DNA from: Micromonospora sp. WMMD961
GTDB taxonomy: Bacteria; Actinomycetota; Actinomycetes; Mycobacteriales; Micromonosporaceae
DNA length: 64,000 nt
NCBI RefSeq assembly: GCF_029626145.1
Contig: NZ_JARUBJ010000002.1
Span: 2,262,501 to 2,326,500, forward strand
Reading direction: 5' to 3'
Shown here: in pieces, positions 17,102-25,363 of the stretch
Position numbering within the stretch: position 1 is the stretch's first letter
How the letters are laid out: every line of letters begins with the position of its first letter
Notes under the pieces: generated by a model
Told to the model about the DNA's origin: nothing
What the model saw: only the letters and a program-made list of their open reading frames with translations
Databases searched by the model: none
Program-made: the position numbers and the translations under genes

Positions 17102-17150
17102 TTGACATGAATAAAGCAAAGATCCTACCATTCGTTGCGAATCGATTCGC
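17102..17150 (+). promoter_or_regulatory. Promoter and operator of the GH54-like gene
   Basis: -35 TTGACA (17102-17107), 18-bp spacer, -10 TACCAT (17126-17131), then the palindrome GCGAATCGATTCGC (17137-17150). The layout is the same, base for base in spacing, as at 15100-15148. Confidence 0.68.
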
Positions 17151-17215
17151 CGACTCCACCGCCGCCCGTCGCGTGTCGATCATCCCCCGCCTCTGCGACT
17201 CCGAGGAGCCACCTC

Positions 17216-18787
17216 GTGCGAACCCCGTCCCCCGGTGGGCCAGGAAAGGCCCCCGATCCCGTCCCGAGACGCCGTCGCGTCCGACGTCTGAGCGTTCTGG
17301 CCGCAGCCCTGGTCGGCGTGCTCGTCGGTTACGGCGTCACACCCGCCACCTCACCTTTCGCCACCGAAGCCGCCGCAGCCGTGTCCGCGGCGATCGAGCC
17401 GGGGCAGGCCACCACGATCGTCGGCACCCAGTCCGGTCGCTGCGTCGAGGTGCCGAACTCCAGCACCACCAACGGCACCCAGACCCAACTGTGGGACTGC
17501 AACGGCAGCGCCGGTCAGACCTGGACCTGGACGTCGAGCAGACAGCTCACTGTGTACGGCAACAAGTGCCTGGACGCCTCGGGCCGAGGCACCACCAACG
17601 GCACTCAGGCGATCATCTGGGACTGCAACGGCCAGAACAACCAACAGTGGAACGTCAACAGCAACGGCACCATCACCGGTGTGCAGTCCGGGCTCTGTCT
17701 GGACGCCAACGCCGCCGCCACCGCGAACGGCACCAAGCTGATCCTCTGGGCCTGCAACGGCGGCACCAACCAGCAGTGGACCTCGCCGAGCACGCCACCG
17801 CCCACCACCCCACCGCCGAGCGGCGCGCGCCCGTGCGACATCTACGCCTCCGGCGGCACCCCGTGCATCGCCGCACACAGCACGACGCGTGCTCTCTACG
17901 CGGCGTACGCCGGCAACCTCTACCAGGTGCGACGCTCGTCGGACAACACGACCCGCAACATTGCGGTGTCCGGCGCGGGCGGCACCGCCGTCGCGGCGAC
18001 GCAGGACTCCTTCTGCTCCGGCACGACCTGCGTGATCACCGTCGTCTTCGACCAGTCCGGTCGCGGGAACGACCTCTGGTACCAGGGCTCCAGCGTCGTG
18101 CCGGGCTCGCCGCAGAGCAAGCCGGCGATCGCGACGTCGGAGTCGCTGACCGTGGGCGGAGCCAAGGCGTACTCGCTCTACATCAACCCGGGTAACAGCT
18201 ACTGGCGCGACGGGCACCTCACCGGCGTGCCGACCGGCGCTGCTCCTGAGGGCATGTACATGGTCACCAGCGGCACCCACGTCAACAGCGGCTGCTGCTT
18301 CGACTACGGCAACAGCGAGACGACCAGGAAGGCCGACGCCGCCGGGGCGATGGACGCCATCAACTTCAGCAAGCAGTGCTGGTTCGGCGGCTGCTCCGGC
18401 AGCGGGCCCTGGGTGCAGGCGGACCTGGAGTGGGGCCTCTTCCCGGGCGGCAGCCAGACCTGGAACCCGAACCAGCGCGCGTTCACCAGCAAGTTCGTCA
18501 CCGCGACGCTGAAGAACAACGGTACGACCCGCTTCGCCATCAAGGGCAGCGACGCCCAGTCCGGCAGTCTCTACACGCTGTACGACGGCTCGCTCCCGCC
18601 CGGATACAGCCCGATGAAGAAGCAGGGCGCGATCATCCTGGGCAGTGGTGGTGACTGCTGCAAGCCCGACGGCGGCGCGAACCTGAGCGCCGGCACCTTC
18701 TACGAGGGGGCCATGGTCGCCGGCTACCCGTCCGACGCGACCGAGAACGCGGTGCAGGCCAGCGTGGTGAGCGCCGGTTACCGCTGA
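17216..18787 (+). CDS. Secreted alpha-L-arabinofuranosidase (GH54 catalytic domain) with N-terminal CBM13
   Basis: A 523-residue exported protein: a long Arg-rich signal region (about 1-55), a ricin-type trefoil (about 60-190, ending GGTNQQW), a short Pro/Thr linker, and an AbfB-type catalytic domain (about 205-523) opening PCDIYASGGTPC. The domain keeps CCFDYGNSE, DLEWGLF and LGSGGD; the Glu of DLEWG and Asp of GGD match, from memory, the nucleophile and acid/base of fungal AbfB. It should release arabinose side chains from arabinoxylan or arabinan. Fungal GH54 enzymes carry a C-terminal CBM42; here an N-terminal CBM13 replaces it. GTG 17216 follows GAGGAG. Confidence 0.85.
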   Translation: MRTPSPGGPGKAPDPVPRRRRVRRLSVLAAALVGVLVGYGVTPATSPFATEAAAAVSAAIEPGQATTIVGTQSGRCVEVPNSSTTNGTQTQLWDCNGSAGQTWTWTSSRQLTVYGNKCLDASGRGTTNGTQAIIWDCNGQNNQQWNVNSNGTITGVQSGLCLDANAAATANGTKLILWACNGGTNQQWTSPSTPPPTTPPPSGARPCDIYASGGTPCIAAHSTTRALYAAYAGNLYQVRRSSDNTTRNIAVSGAGGTAVAATQDSFCSGTTCVITVVFDQSGRGNDLWYQGSSVVPGSPQSKPAIATSESLTVGGAKAYSLYINPGNSYWRDGHLTGVPTGAAPEGMYMVTSGTHVNSGCCFDYGNSETTRKADAAGAMDAINFSKQCWFGGCSGSGPWVQADLEWGLFPGGSQTWNPNQRAFTSKFVTATLKNNGTTRFAIKGSDAQSGSLYTLYDGSLPPGYSPMKKQGAIILGSGGDCCKPDGGANLSAGTFYEGAMVAGYPSDATENAVQASVVSAGYR

Positions 18788-18810
18788 CCCCGGCGACGTC
18801 CGAACGAGTC

Positions 18811-18847
18811 GTGCGCCGGTCACCAGATGTCGTGGTGACCGGCGCAC
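18811..18847. terminator. Bidirectional terminator between the GH54 and CE1 genes
   Basis: A perfect 14-bp stem, GTGCGCCGGTCACC and its complement, with a 9-base loop, fills the gap between two convergent genes. Confidence 0.7.
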
Positions 18848-18868
18848 GGTGTCGACGCGGGCCCGGTC

Positions 18869-20233
18869 TCAGGCGATGGTGCAGGACGCGCCGTTGAGGG
18901 TGAACGAGGACGGTCTGGCGTTGTTGCCGCTGTGGGTGGCCTGGAAGCCGATGGTCACCGAGCCGTTGGCGGGGATGCCGCCGTTGTAGGAGACGTTCCG
19001 GGCCGTCACCTGCCCGGAGCTGGGCGAGTAGGTGGCGTTCCAGCCCGAGGTGATGGTCTGCCCGCTCGGCAGGGTGAAGACCAGGGACCAGCCGTTGACG
19101 GCGCTGGTGCCGGTGTTGGTGATGGTGATGTTCTCGGTCAGGCCGTTGTTCCAGGCGTTGACGGCGACGGCCACCCGGCAGGCGCCGTTGGTCGGCGGCG
19201 GCGTGGTCGGGGGCGGCGTGGTGGGCGGGGGCGTGGTGGGCGGCGGCGTGGTGGGCGGCGGCGTGGTCGGGGGTGGGGTGGTCGGCGGCGGCGTCGTGGG
19301 GTTGGTCAGACCGAAGAACTGCACGGCAGCGGCGGCCATACCGCCGGAGGGCAGGCTGTGCCCGGCGCCCTGGATGCTGTACGCCTCGACCTGGACGGTG
19401 CCGCTGGAGTCGGCGTACCGACGCCGGTTCCAGTTGGCCTGGGGTGTGTCGGTGGAGGTCGGCGTCTGGCTCAGGCCGAACACGTTCGTCCACTGCTCGA
19501 TCGTCTCCTGCAGCAGTGAGTACGGGACGAGCGTGTCGCTGGTGCCGTGCCAGAGCTGCACGCGCGGGCGGGGCCCGGAGTAGCCCGGGTACGCCTGACG
19601 GACCGCGTCACCCCACTGCTGCGGAGTGCGGTTCATGTTTCCGCCGGTGCACTGGCTGCTGCCGGGCGGGTAGTCGGCCGCGTTGGCGAAGCAGTTGAAC
19701 GGCACGCCCATGAACGCGGCGCCGGCCTTGAACACGTCAGGGTAGAGCGCCAGCATGTGGTTGGTCATCATGCCGCCGGACGAGCTGCCGGTGGCGTAGA
19801 CCCGGTCCGGGTCGGCCGCGTACTGCTGTTGCACGTACCGGATCATCGAGATGATCGACACCGGGTCACTGCCCCCACCACGCCGCTTGGCGGCGTCCGA
19901 CCAGGTGTCGAAGCAGTTGCCGAAGCCGGCCTGCTGGGTGGCGGACGGGTAGATCACGATGTAGCCGTAGCGGTCGGCGAGGCTGGCGAACTCGCTTCCG
20001 GAGTAGAAGCCGGGGCCAGATCCTCCGCAGCCGTGCATGGCCACCACCGTCGCCGGCTTGGCCGGGCGGTTGTCCGGTACGTAGACGTGCATGCGCATCC
20101 GCCCCGGGTTGTCCCCGAAGCTGGTCACCTCGGTCAGCGACGCCGCGTACGCGGGCCGGAGCGCGGGGACCACCAGGCCGGCTGTCACCAGCGGCAAGGC
20201 GAGGGCGAGCAGCAGTTTTCTCTTGATTCTCAA
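18869..20233 (-). CDS. Secreted CE1-type esterase (acetylxylan/feruloyl) with C-terminal CBM2
   Basis: A 454-residue exported enzyme. Signal peptide about residues 1-31. An alpha/beta-hydrolase of the PHB-depolymerase/CE1 group follows, with oxyanion region MHGCGGSGPGF, nucleophile Ser in TGSSSGGMM, Asp in GTSDTLVPY and His in GAGHSLPSGG. A Pro/Thr linker and a CBM2 module (about 355-454) end the protein. The start is an unusual TTG at 20233, chosen because AAGGAG lies seven bases before it and the signal peptide begins there; no ATG or GTG fits. It likely removes acetyl or feruloyl groups from xylan bound to cellulose. Confidence 0.85.
   Translation of the reverse strand: MRIKRKLLLALALPLVTAGLVVPALRPAYAASLTEVTSFGDNPGRMRMHVYVPDNRPAKPATVVAMHGCGGSGPGFYSGSEFASLADRYGYIVIYPSATQQAGFGNCFDTWSDAAKRRGGGSDPVSIISMIRYVQQQYAADPDRVYATGSSSGGMMTNHMLALYPDVFKAGAAFMGVPFNCFANAADYPPGSSQCTGGNMNRTPQQWGDAVRQAYPGYSGPRPRVQLWHGTSDTLVPYSLLQETIEQWTNVFGLSQTPTSTDTPQANWNRRRYADSSGTVQVEAYSIQGAGHSLPSGGMAAAAVQFFGLTNPTTPPPTTPPPTTPPPTTPPPTTPPPTTPPPTTPPPTNGACRVAVAVNAWNNGLTENITITNTGTSAVNGWSLVFTLPSGQTITSGWNATYSPSSGQVTARNVSYNGGIPANGSVTIGFQATHSGNNARPSSFTLNGASCTIA
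19190..19300 (-). repeat. Tandem repeat coding for the Pro/Thr linker of the CE1 esterase
   Basis: Seven or so imperfect 15-base units encode PPPTT repeats between the esterase and CBM2 domains. The third bases vary more than in the repeat at 4739, so it is older or less homogenised. Confidence 0.85.
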
Positions 20234-20496
20234 CGGACGACTCCTTCGATTGCCGGTTCGGCTGGGATTGGTCGCGCGATCCGTCAGCGGGTGCGCCCGG
20301 TTCCCGCGTGATCGCGCCTGCCCGCTACCTGTGGCTTGCCCTGCCCGGCTCCGGACGGCATTGCGTGGCAATTAGTGTTCCCCTCGGGCCGACAAGTGTC
20401 AATCGAAACAACTCGATCGATAGCCGGTCCCGGGGGCGGGCGGGGCGGCAATCCGTCTACAGTCGTCACACCGTCCCTGAAGAGCACGGAGCGCCT

Positions 20497-21495
20497 GTGG
20501 CAAGCCCGTTCGACATCGACGAGATATATCCGGACGACGGAGACCACGAGCTCCGGCTGCCCCGACGACAGGTGGGCAACTCGCCCCAGGGGGTCGCCGT
20601 GACCCTGTTGGCGGACTACACGCTGCGGACTCGTGTCTCCCTCCCGTCCGCCGCCATCGTGGCGCTGCTCGGAGAGACCGGCGTGACGACGGCCGGGGCG
20701 CGCACCGCGATCAGCCGGCTGGCCCGCCGTGGCGTCCTGGAGGGCAGCCGACTGGGACGGCGCAGCTCGTACCGGCTCAGCCCCGCCGCGGCCGCCAGCC
20801 TCTCCGCCGGCGCCCACTGGATCCTCACCTCCACCACCTCGACGGTGCGATGGGACGGGTGCTGGACGGTCGTCGCCTTCTCGCTGCCGCAGGAGTTGAG
20901 TACGCAGCGCCGAGCCCTGCGGGCTCAGCTGCGGTGGCTCGGCTACGCGCCGTTGTACGACGGGCTGTGGATCTCGCCGCGCGAACTGAACGCCCCGGCC
21001 CGGGCTCGTCTCGAACAGCTCACCCTCGGTGCCGTGACGGTGTTTCGCGGCCGGCAGGCCCCGCTCGCGTCGGCTATTCATCGTGCCCCGATCGAGGCCT
21101 GGGACATCGAGGCGATCAGCCGGAGTTACGACGCGTTCCTCCGGCGCTGGACGCCGCTGCTGCCCGCTGTGGTGTCCGGGGAGGTCGACGGTGCCGCCGC
21201 GGTGCGGGCACGTACCGAGGTGATGGACACCTTCCGGCGGTTCCCCGCACTTGATCCGCAGTTGCCTGTGGAACTCCTCCCGAAGGGGTGGCTCCGGGGG
21301 GCGGCGCAGGAGTTGTTCGCGGCTGTCTACGACGGCCTCGCCGCGCCCGCCGAGCGACACGTTCGGGCGGTCGTCGCGCGGTTCGCCGACGGTACACAGC
21401 CCGACATCCGGGCACACACCACCGCCGACATGCTTGCCGGAGTACGTGTCGAGGCGAGCCTGGCGGAGCGGGGGCGCGGCGGGTCTGCTGGCTGA
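20497..21495 (+). CDS. PaaX-like transcriptional regulator
   Basis: A 332-residue protein with an N-terminal winged helix (TLLADYTLRTRVSLPSAAIV, then TTAGARTAISRLARRGVLEG) and a PaaX C-terminal domain containing the cleft-type RRALRAQLRWLGYAPLYDGL. PaaX represses phenylacetate genes in Escherichia coli, but many actinobacterial paralogues sit beside unrelated operons. GTG 20497 has GGAG five bases upstream. It lies between an esterase and a xylanase and could respond to an aromatic released from feruloylated xylan. That link is inferred from position alone. Confidence 0.85.
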   Translation: MASPFDIDEIYPDDGDHELRLPRRQVGNSPQGVAVTLLADYTLRTRVSLPSAAIVALLGETGVTTAGARTAISRLARRGVLEGSRLGRRSSYRLSPAAAASLSAGAHWILTSTTSTVRWDGCWTVVAFSLPQELSTQRRALRAQLRWLGYAPLYDGLWISPRELNAPARARLEQLTLGAVTVFRGRQAPLASAIHRAPIEAWDIEAISRSYDAFLRRWTPLLPAVVSGEVDGAAAVRARTEVMDTFRRFPALDPQLPVELLPKGWLRGAAQELFAAVYDGLAAPAERHVRAVVARFADGTQPDIRAHTTADMLAGVRVEASLAERGRGGSAG

Positions 21496-21550
21496 CGACC
21501 GCCCGCTGCTGCGGCCGGTACGCGTCGTCGTCGCCCAGTCTCTCCTAGCT

Positions 21551-21562
21551 GTGAGCGATAAC
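21551..21562 (+). promoter_or_regulatory. Operator copy 1, GTGAGCGATAAC
   Basis: An exact 12-mer shared with 21721-21732 (inverted) and 23536-23547. It resembles half of a LacI-family operator and is exactly 170 bp centre to centre from copy 2, which suits DNA looping. Confidence 0.55.
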
Positions 21563-21563
21563 A

Positions 21564-21593
21564 GGACCACCGTCAGGCGTCTCCCGGTGGTCC
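21564..21593 (+). terminator. Hairpin after the PaaX gene
   Basis: GGACCACCG and CGGTGGTCC form a 9-bp stem with a 12-base loop, about 70 bases after the PaaX stop. Confidence 0.45.
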
Positions 21594-21720
21594 GACGGTC
21601 CGGCCCGTCCGCAGGTGGCGCGACGAAAGGCAGAGATCCCCGCAGGCGGCCGGTGGTGGGCGATTCGAGGTGTTCCGGCGGAATGGCGTGAACGGCTCGT
21701 TACGACTTGACGAACGGCAT

Positions 21721-21732
21721 GTTATCGCTCAC
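21721..21732 (-). promoter_or_regulatory. Operator copy 2, GTTATCGCTCAC (inverted)
   Basis: The exact complement of copy 1, about 220 bases before the xylanase start. A TTGACG (21707-21712) ends eight bases before it and may be a -35 box, but no convincing -10 follows. Confidence 0.55.
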
Positions 21733-21950
21733 TCTCGACATAGAGAGCGATCGCTGTGTTGGGTTCACCGGGCGAACCCTGCGGGTCGTGCCTCGGCTCC
21801 CGACGTCCCCTCCGGGCAGGCGGACGTCACCTCAGGGCTCCCGGCAGTGCCGGCGAACGCCTTCCCCAGCTGCGTGCGCCGGCACCAGGCGGCCGTCCTG
21901 ACTGAAGTGGCACATCACCACCACCGATGCAACCACTGAGAAGGAACGAC

Positions 21951-23417
21951 ATGAAACCACGGAGAACGTTGCTGGCGGCGGCGACCCTCGCCGTCGCCCT
22001 CACCACCGGTATGACCGTGGCGCTGACTCCCGCAGCCGGCGCCGGCACGACGTTGAAGGCGGCGGCTGCGGAGAAGGGCCGTTACTTCGGTGCCGCCGTC
22101 GCTGTCAACAAGTTGTCCACCAGCGCGTACACGACGATCCTGAACCGTGAGTTCAACAGTGTCGTGGCTGAGAACGAGATGAAGTGGGCCTCCAACGAGC
22201 CGCAGCAGGGGGTGTTCAATCACTCCAGTGGTGATCGTCTGGTCAGTCACGCGCAGGCCAACGGGATGAGCGTGCGGGGTCACACCCTGCTGTGGCATGC
22301 GCAGCAGCCGGGTTGGGCGCAGGGCATGTCGGGTAGTGCGTTGCGCAACGCGGCGATCAACCACGTCACGCAGGTGGCGACGCATTACCGGGGGAAGATC
22401 CACTCGTGGGATGTGGTGAACGAGGCGTTCGCCGATGGTGGTTCGGGTGGGCGGCGTGACTCGAATCTGCAGCGGACGGGTAATGACTGGATCGAGGCGG
22501 CGTTCCGGGCGGCGCGGGCGGCGGATCCGGGTGCGAAGTTGTGTTACAACGACTACAACACCGACGGGATCAACGCGAAGTCGACGGGGATCTACAACAT
22601 GGTGCGGGACTTCAAGTCCCGTGGTGTGCCGATCGACTGTGTGGGGTTCCAGTCGCACCTGGGTACGTCGTTGGCCTCTGACTACCAGGCGAATCTGCAG
22701 CGTTTCGCCGATCTCGGTGTGGATGTGCAGATCACCGAGTTGGACGTGATGACCGGTGGCAACCAGGCGAACATCTTCGGTGCGGTCACCCGCGCCTGCC
22801 TGGCCGTCTCCCGCTGCACCGGCATCACCACCTGGGGTGTGCGTGACTGTGACTCGTGGCGTGGCTCGGACAACGCGCTGCTGTTCGACTGCAACGGCAA
22901 CAAGAAGGCCGCGTACACCGCCGTCCTGGACGCGCTCAACGGCGGCTCGACCCCGCCCACCACGCCTCCGCCGGGTTCCGGCGTGGACACCAGCGCCTGG
23001 TACGTCCTGCTGAACCGGAACAGCGGCAAGGCCCTGGACCTGTACGCCTCGGCGACCAACGACGGTGCGCGGATCAGCCAGTGGTCGCGGAACAACGGCA
23101 ACAACCAGCAGTGGCAGTTCGTTGACTCGGGAGGCGGCTACTACCGGCTGAAGTCCCGACACTCCGGCAAGGTGCTCGACGTCAGCGGCTTCTCGACCGC
23201 CGACGGCGGCGCGATCGTCCAGTGGTCCGACCTCAACGGCACGAACCAGCAGTTCCGGATCGCCAACTCGTCCGACGGGTACCTGCGGCTGATCAACCGC
23301 AACAGCGGCAAGGCGGTCGAGGTGCAGGGCGCGTCCACCGCGGACGGAGGAAACGTCGTCCAGTACGCCGACTGGGGCGGCAACAACCAGCAGTGGCAGT
23401 TGGTCCGGATCGGATAG
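21951..23417 (+). CDS. Secreted endo-1,4-beta-xylanase (GH10) with CBM13
   Basis: A 488-residue exported xylanase: signal peptide (about 1-31), GH10 barrel (about 40-335), short Pro/Thr linker, ricin-type CBM13 (about 350-488). The acid/base Glu is in WDVVNEAF and the nucleophile in ITELDV; HTLLWH and KWASNEP are also GH10 hallmarks. Xylan-backbone cleavage is well supported. ATG 21951 follows GAAGGA. The middle of the catalytic region (about 22150-22780) uses many T-ending codons, unlike its ends, and the CBM13 shares long identical DNA with the next gene. Two operators lie upstream. Confidence 0.95.
   Translation: MKPRRTLLAAATLAVALTTGMTVALTPAAGAGTTLKAAAAEKGRYFGAAVAVNKLSTSAYTTILNREFNSVVAENEMKWASNEPQQGVFNHSSGDRLVSHAQANGMSVRGHTLLWHAQQPGWAQGMSGSALRNAAINHVTQVATHYRGKIHSWDVVNEAFADGGSGGRRDSNLQRTGNDWIEAAFRAARAADPGAKLCYNDYNTDGINAKSTGIYNMVRDFKSRGVPIDCVGFQSHLGTSLASDYQANLQRFADLGVDVQITELDVMTGGNQANIFGAVTRACLAVSRCTGITTWGVRDCDSWRGSDNALLFDCNGNKKAAYTAVLDALNGGSTPPTTPPPGSGVDTSAWYVLLNRNSGKALDLYASATNDGARISQWSRNNGNNQQWQFVDSGGGYYRLKSRHSGKVLDVSGFSTADGGAIVQWSDLNGTNQQFRIANSSDGYLRLINRNSGKAVEVQGASTADGGNVVQYADWGGNNQQWQLVRIG
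23160..23257 (+). repeat. 98-bp identical segment shared with 24215-24312 (copy 1)
   Basis: Part of the CBM13 of the xylanase. The 98 bases are identical, with no mismatch, to a segment in the CBM13 of the next gene; similarity continues on both sides. Confidence 0.95.
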
Positions 23418-23441
23418 CGACCGGACAAGGTTGGTGCAAGG

Positions 23442-23476
23442 ACAGCGGCCCGCCCCCACCCGGGGCGGGCCGCTGT
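23442..23476 (+). terminator. Rho-independent-type terminator of the xylanase gene
   Basis: A perfect 15-bp GC-rich stem (ACAGCGGCCCGCCCC and complement) with a 5-base loop, 25 bases after the stop. No long T tract, as is common in actinomycetes. Confidence 0.8.
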
Positions 23477-23535
23477 TCGTGCCCGCTGAGGAGGTGCCGC
23501 TCGCCCGATCGGCGCCGCCCCATCGTCCATCGACT

Positions 23536-23547
23536 GTGAGCGATAAC
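23536..23547 (+). promoter_or_regulatory. Operator copy 3, GTGAGCGATAAC
   Basis: Third exact copy of the 12-mer. It lies between the xylanase terminator and the esterase promoter, so it probably serves the esterase gene. Confidence 0.55.
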
Positions 23548-23654
23548 AACGGTGACGTCAAGTCACTGCTGCGTCCAGGCCCGAAGACCCGAGGGGCGTT
23601 GCCAGAGCCCATACCGCCAGCCGTGGGATCCCAAAGCGAATCGATGTCAATCGT

Positions 23655-23683
23655 TTGACGTATGACGTCGTTAGCGCTAATTT
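23655..23683 (+). promoter_or_regulatory. Promoter with TTAGCGCTAA operator over the -10
   Basis: -35 TTGACG (23655-23660), 17-bp spacer, -10 TAATTT (23678-23683). The palindrome TTAGCGCTAA (23671-23680) covers the 5' part of the -10. GCGAATCGAT just upstream (23636-23645) is half of the TGCGAATCGATTCGCA operator. Confidence 0.65.
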
Positions 23684-23899
23684 CACCCGCGGGCCAGGTG
23701 GCTGCCGGGAGCCAGATGGGCACCGCACACCCGGCGCGGGCCTGATCCCCGGTCGGTCCGTGGCCCGGGTCCAAGGTCGCTCGGCGGCGGCCAGATCCCA
23801 TACCCCAGACGTGCTGACGCCACCACCAGTCGCCGGCACGCACGCCAGGGCACCCGCTTGCGTTCTGATCGTGGGTGACCCCGATCGAAGGAGTGCACC

Positions 23900-25288
23900 A
23901 TGAAGGTCATCGGTGAGGCTCGTCCCGCCTCTCCACCAAGACGTCGCTGGCGGTCCGGGTTGGCTGCGGCGGCGGCCGCGGTCATGGCGGCCGGCGCGCT
24001 CGTCGCGGTCAACCCGGCGCCCGCGGCGGCGGCGACCGTGGACACCAACGCCTGGTACGTCCTGGTCAACCGCAACAGCGGCAAGGCGCTGGACCTGTAC
24101 GCCTCGGCCACCAACGACGGCGCGCGAATCAGCCAGTGGACCCGCAACAACGGCGCCAACCAGCAGTGGCAGTTCGTGGACTCGGGGGGTGGCTACTACC
24201 GGGTGAAGTCCCGGCACTCCGGCAAGGTGCTCGACGTCAGCGGCTTCTCGACCGCCGACGGCGGCGCGATCGTCCAGTGGTCCGACCTCAACGGCACGAA
24301 CCAGCAGTTCCGCCTGGCCGACTCGGACGGCGGCCACGTCCGACTGATCAGCCGGCACAGCAGCAAGGCGATGGAGGTGCAGGGAGCGTCCACGGCCGAC
24401 GGTGGCAACATCGTGCAGTACGCCGACTGGAACGGCGCCAACCAGCAGTGGCAGCTCGTCCGTACCGACGGCGGCACGAACCCGCCACCGTCCGGTGGCA
24501 GCGGCTGTGGCAAGGCGCCGACGCTGTCCAGCGGCATCCACACGATCCAGAGCAACGGCAAGAGCCGAACCTTCACCCTGCGGGTACCGGCCAACTACAA
24601 CAACAGCAACCCCTACCGGCTGATCTTCGCCTTCCACTGGCGGGGCGGCACCATGCAGGACGTCTCCTCCGGCGGCACCAGCGGAACGCCGTGGTCCTAC
24701 TACGGGCAGCAGGAACAGTCGAACAACAGCGCGATCCTGGTCGCCCCGCAGGGGTTCGGCAATGGTTGGGGCAATTCCGGCGGTGAGGACATCACTTTCG
24801 TCGATGACATGATCAGCCGGATCGAGAGCAGTCTCTGTGTCAACCCGCGGCAGCGGTTCGCCCTCGGCTTCAGCTGGGGTGGCGGCATGAGCTACGCCAT
24901 CGCCTGCGCCCGGGCCACCGTCTTCCGGGCCGTCGCGGTCATCTCCGGTGGACAGATCAGCGGGTGCAGCGGCGGGACGCAGCCCATCGCGTACTTCGGC
25001 CTGCACGGCATCTCGGACAACGTCCTGAGCATCTCCCAGGGGCGGTCGCTGCGCGACACGTTCGTCCGGAACAACGGGTGCACCGCCCAGAACCCGCCCG
25101 AGCCGGGCGCGGGTAGCCGCACCCACATCACCACCACCTACTCGGGCTGCCGGTCTGGGTACCCGGTGCAGTGGGCCGCGTACGACAACGGCCACATGCC
25201 CGGCCCGGTGGACGGCACCTACGCCGAGAGTGGCATCACGACCTGGACCAAGGGTGAGATCTGGAGGTTCTTCGCGCAGTTCTCCTGA
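23900..25288 (+). CDS. Secreted CE1 feruloyl-esterase-like enzyme with N-terminal CBM13
   Basis: A 462-residue exported protein: signal peptide (about 1-45), ricin-type CBM13 (about 48-190), a short Pro/Gly linker, then an alpha/beta-hydrolase of the CE1/PHB-depolymerase type (about 200-462). Nucleophile Ser is in LGFSWGGGM, Asp in HGISDNVLS, His in YDNGHMPGP. Such enzymes split ferulic acid from arabinoxylan. ATG 23900 follows AAGGAG. The CBM13 is nearly the same as that of the preceding xylanase but at the other end of the protein, and the two genes share operator types, so they probably act together on xylan. Confidence 0.87.
   Translation: MKVIGEARPASPPRRRWRSGLAAAAAAVMAAGALVAVNPAPAAAATVDTNAWYVLVNRNSGKALDLYASATNDGARISQWTRNNGANQQWQFVDSGGGYYRVKSRHSGKVLDVSGFSTADGGAIVQWSDLNGTNQQFRLADSDGGHVRLISRHSSKAMEVQGASTADGGNIVQYADWNGANQQWQLVRTDGGTNPPPSGGSGCGKAPTLSSGIHTIQSNGKSRTFTLRVPANYNNSNPYRLIFAFHWRGGTMQDVSSGGTSGTPWSYYGQQEQSNNSAILVAPQGFGNGWGNSGGEDITFVDDMISRIESSLCVNPRQRFALGFSWGGGMSYAIACARATVFRAVAVISGGQISGCSGGTQPIAYFGLHGISDNVLSISQGRSLRDTFVRNNGCTAQNPPEPGAGSRTHITTTYSGCRSGYPVQWAAYDNGHMPGPVDGTYAESGITTWTKGEIWRFFAQFS
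24215..24312 (+). repeat. 98-bp identical segment shared with 23160-23257 (copy 2)
   Basis: Second copy, 1055 bp downstream in direct orientation, inside the CBM13 of the esterase. Direct orientation makes deletion of the intervening DNA by recombination possible. Confidence 0.95.
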
Positions 25289-25322
25289 CCCTGGTCGCCG
25301 GCGAGGCCGGCGCTGACGTCGG

Positions 25323-25362
25323 CGGCAGCGTCCGCTCCCGTGCGGGGAGTGTGGCGCTGCCG
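25323..25362. terminator. Hairpin between convergent esterase and GntR genes
   Basis: Outer arms CGGCAGCG/CGCTGCCG (8 bp) and inner arms CTCCC/GGGAG lie directly before the GntR stop codon. Confidence 0.45.
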
Positions 25363-25363
25363 C

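Larger units (their letters stand above)
21496..21950. other. Intergenic region upstream of the xylanase
   Basis: This 455-base gap holds two GTGAGCGATAAC operators, a terminator-like hairpin for the PaaX gene (21564-21593) and a CTCTC...GAGAG small inverted repeat after the second operator. I see no gene in it. Confidence 0.5.
23418..23899. other. Intergenic region upstream of the feruloyl-type esterase
   Basis: This 482-base gap contains the xylanase terminator (23442-23476), operator copy 3 (23536-23547), a promoter with a second operator type (23655-23683) and a leader of about 210 bases. No gene is evident. Confidence 0.5.

Noticed and set aside
23900..25288. A polyhydroxybutyrate depolymerase
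   Set aside because: The fold is shared, but CBM13 and the xylanase context favour a feruloyl-type esterase.
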